DNA of 64,000 nt from CALMEC01 sp964628685 (GCA_964628685.1 CAZVNM010000002.1:310001-374000), one strand, 5' to 3'. Counted from the first letter of the stretch, positions 35,433-44,789 are shown. Program-made: numbers and translations. The notes: generated by a model not told the origin, from the letters alone.

Positions 35433-36899
35433 TCAGGGGGCGACGGGCTGGGGCATCGGCACCGGGGCGCAGACCCGGTCGGCGCGGACGCCGGCGCGCC
35501 GCGGGGGCACGGTGCCCCGCACCAGGTACGCGGCCGTCGCCCGGCGTACGCATGACCCGCCGAACGTGGCGCCCGAATGCGTCAGACCGCCGCGAACCGC
35601 CACCAGTCGGGCGTTGGGAAAGAGGGCCCTCGTGGTGAGTGCCCCGCGGTACGGCGTGGCCGCATCCCGCGTCTCGTGGACGAGAAGGATGGGCGCGGTG
35701 AGCCGCGACCCGTCGACCGGGGGCCGCTCCACCACCGGCACCGGCCAGAAGGCGCACGGACCGTTCTGGAACATGTTCTGCCAGGTCCCCAGCGGGGCGA
35801 CGCGCACATCTCGGGCGGCGTCGGCCACGAGTCGGTTCCACGGCGGGCTGGGCGACTCGCGACACTCGATGGCCAGGTACGCCGCCAGCATGTTGTCGGT
35901 CATGCGGTCCCCGTCCATGGCGGTCCGGTCGCCCGAGCGCAGCCAGTGCGACAGGCCCACCGCCGTCATCGGCCACTGGTGGGGTGCGTAGGTGTTCATC
36001 ACGAACGTCTTTTCGATCTCGGACGCGCCGGGGCCCGAGGCGGGAGGGTTGCGGCGCAGCTTCGCCAACCGGGCGTTGATGCGTGCGCGGATGGCGCGGG
36101 GGTCGGAGCCCAGCCGGTAGGTGGCGCGGTTGCGGGCGACCCAGGTGAGGAACGACCGGTGGTTCGCCTCGAATCCGCTGCGCTGGGAACGGTTGACGAC
36201 GTAGTACGGGGTGTGGGCGTCGACGACACCGTCAAGGATCATCCGGTGCACGCGCTGCGGGTGCAGGGATGCGTACACCTGGCCGAGCACCGTGCCGTAC
36301 GACGCGCCGTAGTACGAGATGCGCTCGACCCGCAGCGCCCTGCGGACGACGTCGATGTCGTGGGCGAGGTTCTCGGTGGTCATGTGGGGGAGGAGCACGG
36401 CGGAGGGTGCGGCACCGCAGGACGCCGCGTAGCGCTGCGACCGGCGCTCCCATGCGCCCAGCGCGGTGCTGGGCGGCGTCGGTGCGCGCAGCATCGCGGG
36501 GGCGCAACGAAGGGCGGGGCGGCTGCCGCCGACACCGCGCGGGTCGATGCCGATCCAGTCGAAGCGATTCGCGTCACGTCCGGCGATGGACGGCGCGACG
36601 GCCGCCAGGTCCCGACCCGGTGCGCCGGGCCCGCCGGGGTTGGTGACCACCACGCCGAGGAACGGGCGTGCCGTGTGCCGTCGCCTGCTGATGGCGAGCG
36701 TGATCGTGGGGCCGTCGGGGTCGGCGTGATCGAGCGGCACCCGCACGTTCGCGCACTGCAGGCCCCGCAGCTCACCGGCGCAGGCCCGCCAGGTCGCCGG
36801 CGGCGTCGGCTCCCCGGACGCGGGCGTCGCGGCGCCGGCCATCGTCAGCACGACGACCGCGCCGATCAGACCTGGGATGCCGCGTCGCGAGGGTCGCAC
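35433..36899 (-). CDS. Secreted alpha/beta hydrolase, tripeptidyl aminopeptidase-like (TAP)
   Basis: A 488-residue exported serine hydrolase. An N-terminal signal peptide (LIGAVVVLTMAGAATPASGE) precedes an alpha/beta hydrolase domain with the oxyanion motif NPGGPG, nucleophile GASYGT (about residue 200), and C-terminal Asp (HETRDAATPY) and His (GLTHSGATF). The last 100 residues match the TAP-like C-terminal domain. Such enzymes remove N-terminal peptides or act as secreted esterases. The GTG start lies 6 nt after TAACCT, consistent with a leaderless transcript, and is divergent from the met operon. Confidence 0.88.
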   Translation of the reverse strand: MRPSRRGIPGLIGAVVVLTMAGAATPASGEPTPPATWRACAGELRGLQCANVRVPLDHADPDGPTITLAISRRRHTARPFLGVVVTNPGGPGAPGRDLAAVAPSIAGRDANRFDWIGIDPRGVGGSRPALRCAPAMLRAPTPPSTALGAWERRSQRYAASCGAAPSAVLLPHMTTENLAHDIDVVRRALRVERISYYGASYGTVLGQVYASLHPQRVHRMILDGVVDAHTPYYVVNRSQRSGFEANHRSFLTWVARNRATYRLGSDPRAIRARINARLAKLRRNPPASGPGASEIEKTFVMNTYAPHQWPMTAVGLSHWLRSGDRTAMDGDRMTDNMLAAYLAIECRESPSPPWNRLVADAARDVRVAPLGTWQNMFQNGPCAFWPVPVVERPPVDGSRLTAPILLVHETRDAATPYRGALTTRALFPNARLVAVRGGLTHSGATFGGSCVRRATAAYLVRGTVPPRRAGVRADRVCAPVPMPQPVAP

Positions 36900-37013
36900 G
36901 CCGGGAGGTTAGCGGGAGAACGGACCGGCCGGACACCGCGCGGACGGCGGTCGGACGCCGGACGCGGTATAACCCGTAAACCCAGCGGCCTTTATCAATT
37001 CCCAGGAGCCCCG

Positions 37014-38300
37014 ATGAGCGACCTTCGCCCAGAGACCATCGCCGTCCACGGTGGACAGACGCCGGACCCGGCAACCAACTCCCTCGTGGTGCCGATCTAC
37101 CAGACCACGTCCTACGTGTTCGACGACACCGACCACGCGGCGGACCTCTTCGCACTGAAGACCCCGGGCAACATCTACACCCGCATCATGAACCCCACCT
37201 GGGACGTGCTGGAGCAGCGGGTCGCGGCCCTGGAGGGCGGCATCGCCGGGCTGGTGACGGCGTCGGGCATGGCGGCCATCACCTACGCGGTGATGAACGT
37301 CTGCCAGGCGGGCGACAACATCATCTCGGTGAGCACCCTGTACGGCGGCACCTACAACCTGTTCGCCCACACGCTGCAGCGCTACGGCATCCACGTGCAC
37401 TTCGTCGACCCGGACGACCCGGGCTCCATCGCGCGGATCGCCGACGACAAGACGCGCCTCGTCTTCGGCGAGACGATCGGCAACCCGCGCCTGAACGTCA
37501 TGGACATCCGCGCCTGGGCCGACGCCGCCCACGCCGCCGGCCTGCCGCTCGCCATCGACAACACGGTGCCGACCCCGCTCGCCTGCCGCGTGTTCGACCA
37601 CGGCGCCGACATCTCCATCCACGCGCTCACCAAGTTCATCGGCGGACACGGCAACTCGATCGGCGGCATCCTCGTGGACGCCGGGACGTTCGACTGGCCG
37701 GCGCACAGTGAGCGCTACCCGCTGCTCACCGGCCCCGACCCCAGCTACCACGGCGTGGTGTGGAGCGACGCCCTCGGACCGGCGGCCTACATCGGGCGGG
37801 CCCGCACGGTGCTTCTGCGAAACACCGGCGCCGCGCTCTCGCCGTTCAACGCGTTCCTGTTCCTGCAGGGCGTCGAGACCCTCCCGCTGCGCATGGAGCG
37901 CCACTTCTCCAACGCCATGGCCGTCGCGAAGCACCTGAAGGACCACGACGCGATCACCTGGATCAACTACCCGGGCCTCGAGGACGACCCGTACCACGAG
38001 GTCGCCAAGCGCGTCCTCACCGGCGGCTTCGGCTCGCTCCTCACGTTCGGCATCAAGGGTGGCCGCGAGGCCGGCCGCACGTTCATCGAGTCGCTCGAGC
38101 TCTTCCAGCACCTGGCCAACATCGGTGACGCCAAGTCGCTCGCCATCCACAGCGCGTCGACCACCCACTCGCAGCTCAACGACGAGGAGCTCGAGTCGGC
38201 CGGCGTCAGCCAGGACATGGTGCGCCTGTCGATCGGCATCGAGCACATCGACGACATCCTGGCCGACATCGACCAGGCGCTCGCCAAGGCCGCGGGGTAG
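37014..38300 (+). CDS. metY: O-acetylhomoserine aminocarboxypropyltransferase (O-acetylhomoserine sulfhydrylase)
   Basis: A 428-residue PLP enzyme of the Cys/Met metabolism family. The PLP lysine is Lys207 in ALTKFIGGHGNSIGG; GNIYTRIMNPT and YGGTYNLF are typical of O-acetylhomoserine sulfhydrylases, and the extended length also favours MetY over cystathionine gamma-synthase. It uses O-acetylhomoserine and sulfide to make homocysteine. The ATG has AGGAG 5 nt upstream. A TATAAC hexamer at 36968-36973 may be the -10. metX starts on the last base of its stop codon, so the genes are tightly coupled. Confidence 0.93.
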   Translation: MSDLRPETIAVHGGQTPDPATNSLVVPIYQTTSYVFDDTDHAADLFALKTPGNIYTRIMNPTWDVLEQRVAALEGGIAGLVTASGMAAITYAVMNVCQAGDNIISVSTLYGGTYNLFAHTLQRYGIHVHFVDPDDPGSIARIADDKTRLVFGETIGNPRLNVMDIRAWADAAHAAGLPLAIDNTVPTPLACRVFDHGADISIHALTKFIGGHGNSIGGILVDAGTFDWPAHSERYPLLTGPDPSYHGVVWSDALGPAAYIGRARTVLLRNTGAALSPFNAFLFLQGVETLPLRMERHFSNAMAVAKHLKDHDAITWINYPGLEDDPYHEVAKRVLTGGFGSLLTFGIKGGREAGRTFIESLELFQHLANIGDAKSLAIHSASTTHSQLNDEELESAGVSQDMVRLSIGIEHIDDILADIDQALAKAAG

Positions 38301-39511
38301 TGGGGAGCGCCACCCGCCCACACGCGGTCGGCGGTTCGGTCGGGCTCGTCGAGACCCGGCGGGTGGTCCTCTTCGACGGGGACCATCCGCTGGAGCTCGA
38401 GTCGGGGGAGCGGCTCGCCCCGGTGGAGGTCGCCTACGAGACCTACGGGACCCTGAACACCGACGCCTCCAACGCCGTCTACATCTGCCACGCCCTCACC
38501 GGAGACGCGCACGCCGCCGGCCACCACGGCGACCCCGAACGCCCCGGCTGGTGGGACAACATCATCGGACCGGGACGCCCCGTCGACACCAACCGGTTCT
38601 TCGTCGTGTGCTCCAACCTGCTGGGCGGCTGCCAGGGGACGACCGGCCCCGGCTCCGTCAACCCCGCCACCGGACGCCCGTACGGGCTGCACTTCCCGAC
38701 CTTCACGGTGGGGGACCTGGTGACGGTGCACCGCGCCCTCATGCATCACCTGGGGATCCGGCGTCTGGCCGCCGCGATCGGCGGCAGCGTGGGCGGCATG
38801 CAGGTGCTCGAGTGGGCGCTGAAGCATCCGGACGACCTGCACGCGGCGCTGCTCGTGTGCTCGTCAAGCAGGCTCTCACCGCAGAACATCGCGTTCAGCG
38901 CCGTCGCCCGCGAGGCGATCCTGCGCGACCCGGCGTTCAACGACGGCGACTACTACGACCGCGACGCGCGACCCGACATGGGCCTCTCCCTGGCGCGGAT
39001 GATCGCCCACATCACCTACCTGTCCGAGGAGTCGATGCGCCAGAAGTTCGGCAGGCGCATCCAGGACTCGGACGCGCCGCGTCGCGGGTTCGGCGTGGAC
39101 TTCGCGGTCGAGAGCTACCTGCAGTACCAGGGCGAGAGCTTCCTCAAGCGCTTCGACGCCAACAGCTACCTGTACCTGACCCGGGTGATGGACTACTTCG
39201 ACCCGTTCGGCGGCGACCCCGCCGAGGTGGCCGAGACGCTCATGCGGGTGCGCACCCGGTTCCTGGTGCTCTCCTTCGACAGCGACTGGCGGTTCGACAC
39301 CGAACACTCCCGCCAGATGGTCCGCACCCTGGCGGCCCACCGGGTGCCGGTCACCTTCCAGGAGATCGCGTCGCCCTGGGGTCACGACTCGTTCCTGCTG
39401 GTCGTGCCCGAGTACCACGACACGGTCGCCACGTTCATGCGACGGGTGCACCAGGAGGTCGTCGGCGGTGCGCGGTCCGCGCCCACCCCGGGGGAGGCGA
39501 ATGCGTCCTGA
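38300..39511 (+). CDS. metX: Homoserine O-acetyltransferase
   Basis: A 403-residue alpha/beta hydrolase-fold acyltransferase that activates homoserine with acetyl-CoA. Nucleophile Ser163 (GGSVGGMQ), Asp near 328 (FDSDWRF) and His near 361 (WGHDSF) form the triad; DTNRFFVVCSNLLGGCQGTTGP is a family signature. Some MetX proteins use succinyl-CoA, but the neighbouring O-acetylhomoserine sulfhydrylase favours acetyl. The GTG start overlaps the metY stop (TAGTG). metW begins inside its 3' end. Confidence 0.93.
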   Translation: MGSATRPHAVGGSVGLVETRRVVLFDGDHPLELESGERLAPVEVAYETYGTLNTDASNAVYICHALTGDAHAAGHHGDPERPGWWDNIIGPGRPVDTNRFFVVCSNLLGGCQGTTGPGSVNPATGRPYGLHFPTFTVGDLVTVHRALMHHLGIRRLAAAIGGSVGGMQVLEWALKHPDDLHAALLVCSSSRLSPQNIAFSAVAREAILRDPAFNDGDYYDRDARPDMGLSLARMIAHITYLSEESMRQKFGRRIQDSDAPRRGFGVDFAVESYLQYQGESFLKRFDANSYLYLTRVMDYFDPFGGDPAEVAETLMRVRTRFLVLSFDSDWRFDTEHSRQMVRTLAAHRVPVTFQEIASPWGHDSFLLVVPEYHDTVATFMRRVHQEVVGGARSAPTPGEANAS

Positions 39512-40094
39512 CCTGACGCTGGTGGCGGCCATGGTGCCGCGCGGCAGCCGCGTGCTCGACCTCGGCTGCGCCGACGGCGCGCTGCTTGCGAACCTCATCC
39601 AGGAGCGTGGCTGCGACGGTCACGGCGTGGAGATCTCCAACGACGGCTTCCGCGCCTGCATCGACCGCGGGGTCCCCGTCGTGCAGGGCGACATCGACGA
39701 CGGCCTGGCCGACTTCCGGGACGAGTCGTTCGATCTCGTCATCCTGTCCCAGACGCTGCAGGCCACCCGCCGGCCGGCCTACGTCCTTGCGGAGATGCTG
39801 CGGGTCGGCAAGCGGGCGATCGTCTCGTTCCCCAACTTCGGTCACTGGCTGGTGCGGGCGAGCCTCTGCCTGAAGGGGCGCATGCCGGTCTCGCGCGCCC
39901 TGCCGTACCAATGGCACGACACACCCAACATCCACCTGTGCACCATCACCGACTTCGAGCGTCTCGTGGCCCAGGTGGGTCTGCACCCGGTGCGCTTCGT
40001 GCCGCTGAACCCGCGGGGCGGGGAGGCCGGGGGACCGGCGCGGCGTGCGCCCAACCTGTTCGCCTCGGGGGCCGTCTACCTGCTGGAGCCGTAG
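39501..40094 (+). CDS. metW: MetW, methionine biosynthesis methyltransferase-like protein
   Basis: A 197-residue protein with a degenerate SAM-methyltransferase fold (VLDLGCADGALLANL, DLVILSQTLQATRRPA, SFPNFGHWLVRASL) and the PYQWHDTPNIHLCTITDFE tail diagnostic of MetW. It partners with MetX and is thought to be needed for efficient homoserine acylation. The ATG at 39501 has GGGGGAGG upstream and overlaps metX by 11 nt. This third gene completes the metY-metX-metW operon. Confidence 0.93.
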   Translation: MRPDLTLVAAMVPRGSRVLDLGCADGALLANLIQERGCDGHGVEISNDGFRACIDRGVPVVQGDIDDGLADFRDESFDLVILSQTLQATRRPAYVLAEMLRVGKRAIVSFPNFGHWLVRASLCLKGRMPVSRALPYQWHDTPNIHLCTITDFERLVAQVGLHPVRFVPLNPRGGEAGGPARRAPNLFASGAVYLLEP

Positions 40095-40147
40095 CGCGGT
40101 TGCCGACGGAGGACGCCGGCCGCCCGCCCGTCCACTACGGTCCCGGC

Positions 40148-40369
40148 ATGGGAACACCTCTCGGATTCGCGTACGTCCAGCGCGGCGAACAGGTCGTCAT
40201 CACCCACCACGGCCGGGCGGCCACCACCCTGCGCGGCCCGCGTGCCGCCGAGTTCCTGGACGAGGTGGCCGCCGGCGACGACCAGGAGGTCATGGCCCGC
40301 TGGACCGGCAACTACCGGCGCGGAAACGAACGTCAGGCGCGACAGCACCCCCGCAACCGGGGGCGCTGA
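40148..40369 (+). CDS. Small conserved hypothetical protein
   Basis: A 73-residue basic protein starting MGTPLGFAYVQRGEQVVITHHGRAATTLRG, with a beta-hairpin-like N-terminus resembling antitoxin or DUF-type actinobacterial small proteins and an Arg-rich tail. TACGGT ends 6 nt before the ATG, so a leaderless transcript is likely. It lies 53 bp after metW. Function unknown. Confidence 0.6.
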   Translation: MGTPLGFAYVQRGEQVVITHHGRAATTLRGPRAAEFLDEVAAGDDQEVMARWTGNYRRGNERQARQHPRNRGR

Positions 40370-40383
40370 CCACCACCCCGCCG

Positions 40384-40944
40384 TCACCCCGCCGGGACCA
40401 GCCGCACCAGGGTGATGCCGCAGTCGAACGGCCGCACCTCCGTGCGCTCGTAGCGCACCGGATCGTCGCTCACGGGGAACACCGGCAGGCCGGCGCCGAT
40501 GGCGCTCGGGTTGACGAACAGGTTGAGCTCGTCGACGAGCCCCGCCGCCAGCAGGCTGGTCACGAGGCCGCTGCCGCCGTAGGCGATGACGTCGCCGCCG
40601 TTCTCGGCCTTCAGCGCCCTGATGGCGGTCACGAGGTCAGGGCCTGCGATCTCGGCGTTCTCCCAGGGCGAGGCGGTCAGGGTGCGCGAGGCCACCACCT
40701 TGGGCGTCGCGTTCATGATGTCGATCGACTCCTGCGGCTCCCCCTCGGGACCCGACGCCCAGTGCGGGATGAAGCCCTCGGCCAGCCGTCGGCCGAGGAG
40801 GATGCGGTCGACCCCGTCGGTGAGCGTCGTCGCGAACCGTCCCACGTCGTCGCTCCACGGGAACGTCATCCAGTCCATCTGTCCCTCCGGGCCGGCCATG
40901 AAGCCGTCCACCGTGGTCTGCACCTGAAGTCTGAGCGTCCGCAT
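40384..40944 (-). CDS. Dihydrofolate reductase / RibD C-terminal family protein (second copy)
   Basis: A 186-residue cytoplasmic protein of the RibD-C fold (QVQTTVDGFMAGPEGQMDW, RILLGRRLAEGF, DVIAYGGSGLVTSLLAAGLVDEL). The GGSG nucleotide-binding turn is intact. The ATG at 40944 has GGAGA upstream. It is a paralogue of the protein encoded at 14844-15416 but only distantly similar, with a typical DHFR-like pyridine nucleotide reductase appearance. Substrate unknown. Confidence 0.83.
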   Translation of the reverse strand: MRTLRLQVQTTVDGFMAGPEGQMDWMTFPWSDDVGRFATTLTDGVDRILLGRRLAEGFIPHWASGPEGEPQESIDIMNATPKVVASRTLTASPWENAEIAGPDLVTAIRALKAENGGDVIAYGGSGLVTSLLAAGLVDELNLFVNPSAIGAGLPVFPVSDDPVRYERTEVRPFDCGITLVRLVPAG

Positions 40945-41084
40945 CCTGGTCTCCTCGGTCGTTGGTGACAATGCTGACCGATGTCCCCGTCCGAATTCAT
41001 CGGTGGTCCTCGTCGGCCCGACCGAGACGGCATGGCGTCGCGTGGTGCGGCATCATTGTGCCGTCACCCATGGAGGATCCCGAC

Positions 41085-41612
41085 GTGTCAAGCCAACGGC
41101 GCATCGATCGCATCAAGAGCACCGAGTACCTCGAGGACCTCGGCTCGCTCGACCTGGACGAGGTCCGTCGCCGTCGGGACGAGTGCCGCGACGAGCTGGA
41201 CCACCTGTCGATGCTCCGCCGCTACGTCCAGACGCGGGCGGAGGTGCTGCACGCCGAGGTGCGCCGACGCAAGGGCGGCGAGTCGACCACGCTCGTGGAC
41301 GACCTGGCCGACATCCTCGCCGGCGACCACGACGGCCCACGTCGCTCCATCGGGACCGCCGTCCGGGTGCGCGAACCCGACGACGAGATGCTCCTCGCGC
41401 GCCGTCGCATCGAGAAGCTCGTCGCCGACCATGGCGTGGTCGACCCCTCCAGCCTCAGCGAGGACGAGATCGCCGCGTCGGTCTCGGACCTGGAGCAGGA
41501 GGAACGCGTGGTCTCCGAGGACCGCCGGACCGCCATGCAGGTGCTCGACACCCTCACGGACGAGCTCAAGCGGCGCTTCAAGGACGACCCGTCGTCCGCG
41601 ATCGTCTCGTAA
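41085..41612 (+). CDS. RsiG-like putative c-di-GMP-responsive anti-sigma factor
   Basis: A 175-residue helical protein rich in Arg and Glu. I use the GTG at 41085, which has GGAGG 8 nt upstream. The first long helix contains Ser42, Arg45, Gln49 and Glu53, matching the spacing S-x2-R-x3-Q-x3-(D/E) of the c-di-GMP-binding motif known from Streptomyces RsiG, though the leading Glu is one residue off. The last helix has Glu140, Ser144 and Arg147 with Gln152 and Asp155, a near copy with shifted spacing. RsiG sequesters sigma WhiG when bound to c-di-GMP. No sigma factor is nearby, so the partner and role are inferred. Confidence 0.55.
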   Translation: MSSQRRIDRIKSTEYLEDLGSLDLDEVRRRRDECRDELDHLSMLRRYVQTRAEVLHAEVRRRKGGESTTLVDDLADILAGDHDGPRRSIGTAVRVREPDDEMLLARRRIEKLVADHGVVDPSSLSEDEIAASVSDLEQEERVVSEDRRTAMQVLDTLTDELKRRFKDDPSSAIVS

Positions 41613-41623
41613 CGCGACCGCGC

Positions 41624-42025
41624 ATGGAGACGACAGAGCTCACCGTCGACACCACGCACCGGCGCATCGCCGACCTGACCGCCGACGTCGCCGCCTTCTG
41701 CCGCGGCCGGGGCGACGGGTTGGTGAGCGTGTTCGCGCCGCATGCGACCGCCGGCGTGGCCGTCATCGAGACCGGCGCCGGATCCGAGCCCGACGTCGAG
41801 GACGCCCTCGTGCGCCTGCTCCCGCGTGACGACCGGTACCGCCACTCGCACGGATCCCCCGGGCACGGCGCCGACCACGTCCTCCCCGCGATCGTGAGCC
41901 CGTCGCTCACCGTGCCGGTGCGCGCCGGAACCCCCTGGCTGGGAACGTGGCAGAGCATCGTCCTGGTCGACCTGAACCGCGACAACCCGGTCCGACGGGT
42001 GCGGCTGTCGTTCCTGGCCGGATGA
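41624..42025 (+). CDS. YjbQ family (UPF0047) protein
   Basis: A 133-residue cytoplasmic protein of the YjbQ/UPF0047 family (LVSVFAPHATAGVAVIETGAG, DDRYRHSHGSPGHGADHVLPAIVSPSLTVPV, GTWQSIVLVDLNR). The clustered His residues and the HATAG motif are conserved. Members have weak thiamin-phosphate synthase activity in vitro; the physiological role is unclear. It follows the RsiG-like gene by 11 bp and is probably co-transcribed. Confidence 0.9.
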   Translation: METTELTVDTTHRRIADLTADVAAFCRGRGDGLVSVFAPHATAGVAVIETGAGSEPDVEDALVRLLPRDDRYRHSHGSPGHGADHVLPAIVSPSLTVPVRAGTPWLGTWQSIVLVDLNRDNPVRRVRLSFLAG

Positions 42026-42081
42026 CCCGTCACGCACCCCGGCGGCATGTGCGTCGCGGACGCGGGCGGTACGGTGCGCCG

Positions 42082-43890
42082 ATGCGCCCGCGCACCCTCC
42101 TCATCGGCGGCGTGACCGCCCTGCTGGCCGTGCCCGTCGCGTCCGCGGCCGGGGTGCTGGACATCACCCTCCTCAGCCGGTCCGATGCCGGCGCCAACCC
42201 CGCCGGACCGGTCAACGCGGGCGCCCCGTCAGGCGACGGATCGCGCACGCTCTTCGCATCACCCGACACCCTCGCGGCGGGGGGCGCGGTCCCGGCCCGG
42301 CAGCTCTACGTGCGCGACACCGCCGCGGGACGCACCCTCCTGGCATCGTCCACGCGGACCGGCGTCCCGGCCTCAGCCCCGGTCGACCTGCGGCCCGACG
42401 GGCGCGTCGCCGCGGCGATCTCGGCCGACGGACGCTTCGTCGTGTTCAGCACGACGGCGGGCAACCTGACCCCGGCCGACACCGACGGCGCCGCACGGGA
42501 CGTCGTTCGCAAGGACCTCGCGACCGGCGTGGTGCGTCTCGTGTCGACCACCGCCGCGGGCACCTCCGGCGCGGCACCCGTGACGGGTCTTCCCGACGTG
42601 TCCGCCGACGGGCACCGCGTCGTGTTCTCGACCGGCGCGGCCACCGACATCTGGGACGACACGACCGGTGCACAGGCGGACCTCGTGGTCCGCGACCTGC
42701 TTCGCGGCGGTGTCGTCCCGGCCGGCATCGGTCCGGACGGCGCGCCGCTTCCCGGCCCGTTCGGTCCACCCGCGATCAGCGCCGACGGTTGGAGCGTGGC
42801 CTTCGAGCACGCCGGCACGGTGATGGTGCGCGATCTGCGCGCCGGGGTGACGCGGATCATCGGCGCGGGCGACGCACCCGACCTGAGCGGCGACGGCCGC
42901 GTCGTCGTCTACCGGTTCGGCGGACACGTCGTGGCGGCCGACACCGCATCCCCCGCCCCACGGGTGCTCGACGCGACACAGGATCCGCCGACCGTCAGCA
43001 CCGACGGCACCCGCGTCGCGTTCACTTCGCCGGTCGACACCGCCCCCGGTGACGCCAACGGCCTGCCCGACGTCTACGTGCGCGACCTGGCGGCCGCGAC
43101 CCCGGCGTTGGCGGCCCGCCCGCCGCTCACGCCCGACGTGTTCCGCACCTCCGACACCCCGACGATCGCGCCCAACGGCGGCGCCGTCGCACTGCGCCTC
43201 GACGACGGGCCGGCGCCCAGCGCGTCACCCGCCGCGGGCGACACCGACGCCGCACCCGATGCGCTCCTCGCCACGCTCCCCCCGACGGACGCGACCGGAC
43301 CGTCGATCACGGCATCGGCGGTCCCCGAGAGCCAGTCGGCCGCCGCGGACGTCGTCGGCACCGTGGCCGACCCGTCCGGCATCGCCGCCGTCGTGGTGGC
43401 GGGCACCCGCGCACGGGTGGGTGCCGACGGGCGCTTCGCCGTCAACCTCAACCTGGCGGTGGGCCCCAACCCCGTGTCGGTCCGGGCGATCGACGGGGCG
43501 GGCAACGCCTCGGCGACGACGGTGACCGTCACCCGCACCCGGGCGAGCCGGGCCGCCGCGGCGCTCGCGCCACGGGCCACCGGCCTGCTCGTCGTGTCGC
43601 AGCGCACCCGCACGCTCGTCCGGTTCCGTCTGGCCGCACGGGCCCAGCGCGTATGGGTGCAGCTCGCCCGGCGCACCCCGCGTGCCGGACGCCCACCCGT
43701 GTACCTGCCCGTCGGTCCGCCCCGCCGCGTCGGCGGCACCGCCGGTCGTCGCGCCGCGATCCTCAGCCCCAAGCCGCTTCGCACCGGCATCTATCAGGTG
43801 CGCGTCACGGTGATCTCGCCGGCCGGCACCCGTGTCAGCACGATCCGCCACGTGGTGACGCGTCCGCCCGTGGTGCCCAAGCGCCGCTAG
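42082..43890 (+). CDS. Secreted PD40/TolB-like beta-propeller protein with C-terminal Ig-like domain
   Basis: A 602-residue exported protein. The signal peptide ends near ASA (residue 20). Residues about 25-410 consist of repeats such as ISADGRFVVFSTTAGNLTPADTDGAARDVVRKDL and VSADGHRVVFSTGAATDIWDD, typical of PD40/WD40-like propellers. A Glucodextranase-B-type Ig domain (VVVAGTRARVGADGRFAVNLNLAVGPNPVSVRAID) and a basic C-terminal domain follow. TACGGT ends 6 nt before the ATG, suggesting leaderless transcription. Likely extracellular binding or structural role. Confidence 0.8.
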   Translation: MRPRTLLIGGVTALLAVPVASAAGVLDITLLSRSDAGANPAGPVNAGAPSGDGSRTLFASPDTLAAGGAVPARQLYVRDTAAGRTLLASSTRTGVPASAPVDLRPDGRVAAAISADGRFVVFSTTAGNLTPADTDGAARDVVRKDLATGVVRLVSTTAAGTSGAAPVTGLPDVSADGHRVVFSTGAATDIWDDTTGAQADLVVRDLLRGGVVPAGIGPDGAPLPGPFGPPAISADGWSVAFEHAGTVMVRDLRAGVTRIIGAGDAPDLSGDGRVVVYRFGGHVVAADTASPAPRVLDATQDPPTVSTDGTRVAFTSPVDTAPGDANGLPDVYVRDLAAATPALAARPPLTPDVFRTSDTPTIAPNGGAVALRLDDGPAPSASPAAGDTDAAPDALLATLPPTDATGPSITASAVPESQSAAADVVGTVADPSGIAAVVVAGTRARVGADGRFAVNLNLAVGPNPVSVRAIDGAGNASATTVTVTRTRASRAAAALAPRATGLLVVSQRTRTLVRFRLAARAQRVWVQLARRTPRAGRPPVYLPVGPPRRVGGTAGRRAAILSPKPLRTGIYQVRVTVISPAGTRVSTIRHVVTRPPVVPKRR

Positions 43891-43991
43891 CAGCGTCCGG
43901 CCGCGCCGCCGCACCCGTGTGATTTCCCGTGTCGGAGGGCCCGGTGGCCTATGCTTTCCAGCGCACCGCGGAAACTGCGAAAGGAACACGA

Positions 43992-44789
43992 ATGGGCCTG
44001 ATGCGCCGATTCATGTTGATCGTCAAATCGAAGATCAACGCGCTTCTCGGGAAGGCCGAGAACCCCAACGAGCAGCTGGACTACTCCTACGAGCGGCAGC
44101 TGGAGCTCCTCCAGCAGGTGCGCCGCGGCGTGGTCGACGTCACCACCAGCAAGAAGCGCCTGGAACTGCAGGCCGAGAAGCTCGAGGCCAGCATCGCCAA
44201 GCTCGACCAGCAGGCCCGTGCCGCGGTCGGCGCCGGTCGCGAGGACCTGGCCCGCACCGCCCTCGAGCGCAAGAACGTGGTCCAGGGACAGCTGCAGGGT
44301 CTCGACACCCAACGCCAGCAGCTGGAGCGTGAGCAGCAGAAGCTGGTCGCCGCCGAGCAGAAGCTCACCACCAAGGTCGAGACGTTCCGCACGCAGAAGG
44401 AGACGATCAAGGCCCAGTACTCGGCCGCCGAGGCACAGGTCAAGATCAACGAGGCGTTCAGCGGTGTGTCCGAGGAGATGGCCGACGTCGGTCTGGCGAT
44501 CCAGCGCGCCGAGGACAAGACCGAGGAGATGCGGGCACGCTCCGGCGCCCTCGACGAGCTCATCGAGTCGGGTGCGCTCGACGACATGACGCAGACCGGC
44601 GACTCCATCGACCGCGAGCTCGCCAAGGTCGGCGCCCAGGCCGCCGTCGACTCGGAGCTTGAGGCGCTCAAGAAGGAGCTCGGCACCGGTTCCGCCACGA
44701 GCCCCGGCCAGACCGCCACCGCAGGCAGCGGTGAGGGCATCGGCTCGGGCAACGACCCGTTCGACGGCACGACGGGAGGCGACCGATGA
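43992..44789 (+). CDS. pspA: PspA/IM30 family membrane-maintenance protein
   Basis: A 265-residue coiled-coil protein of the PspA/IM30 (ESCRT-III-like) family. An amphipathic N-terminal helix (GLMRRFMLIVKSKINALLGK) binds membranes; residues 25-235 are long helices that oligomerise. The Gly/Ser/Thr-rich tail is species-specific. PspA stabilises stressed membranes. The ATG at 43992 follows AAAGGAA. Its stop overlaps the start of the PspAA gene (ATGA), the usual actinobacterial arrangement. Its likely -10 is TATGCT at 43950-43955. Confidence 0.93.
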   Translation: MGLMRRFMLIVKSKINALLGKAENPNEQLDYSYERQLELLQQVRRGVVDVTTSKKRLELQAEKLEASIAKLDQQARAAVGAGREDLARTALERKNVVQGQLQGLDTQRQQLEREQQKLVAAEQKLTTKVETFRTQKETIKAQYSAAEAQVKINEAFSGVSEEMADVGLAIQRAEDKTEEMRARSGALDELIESGALDDMTQTGDSIDRELAKVGAQAAVDSELEALKKELGTGSATSPGQTATAGSGEGIGSGNDPFDGTTGGDR

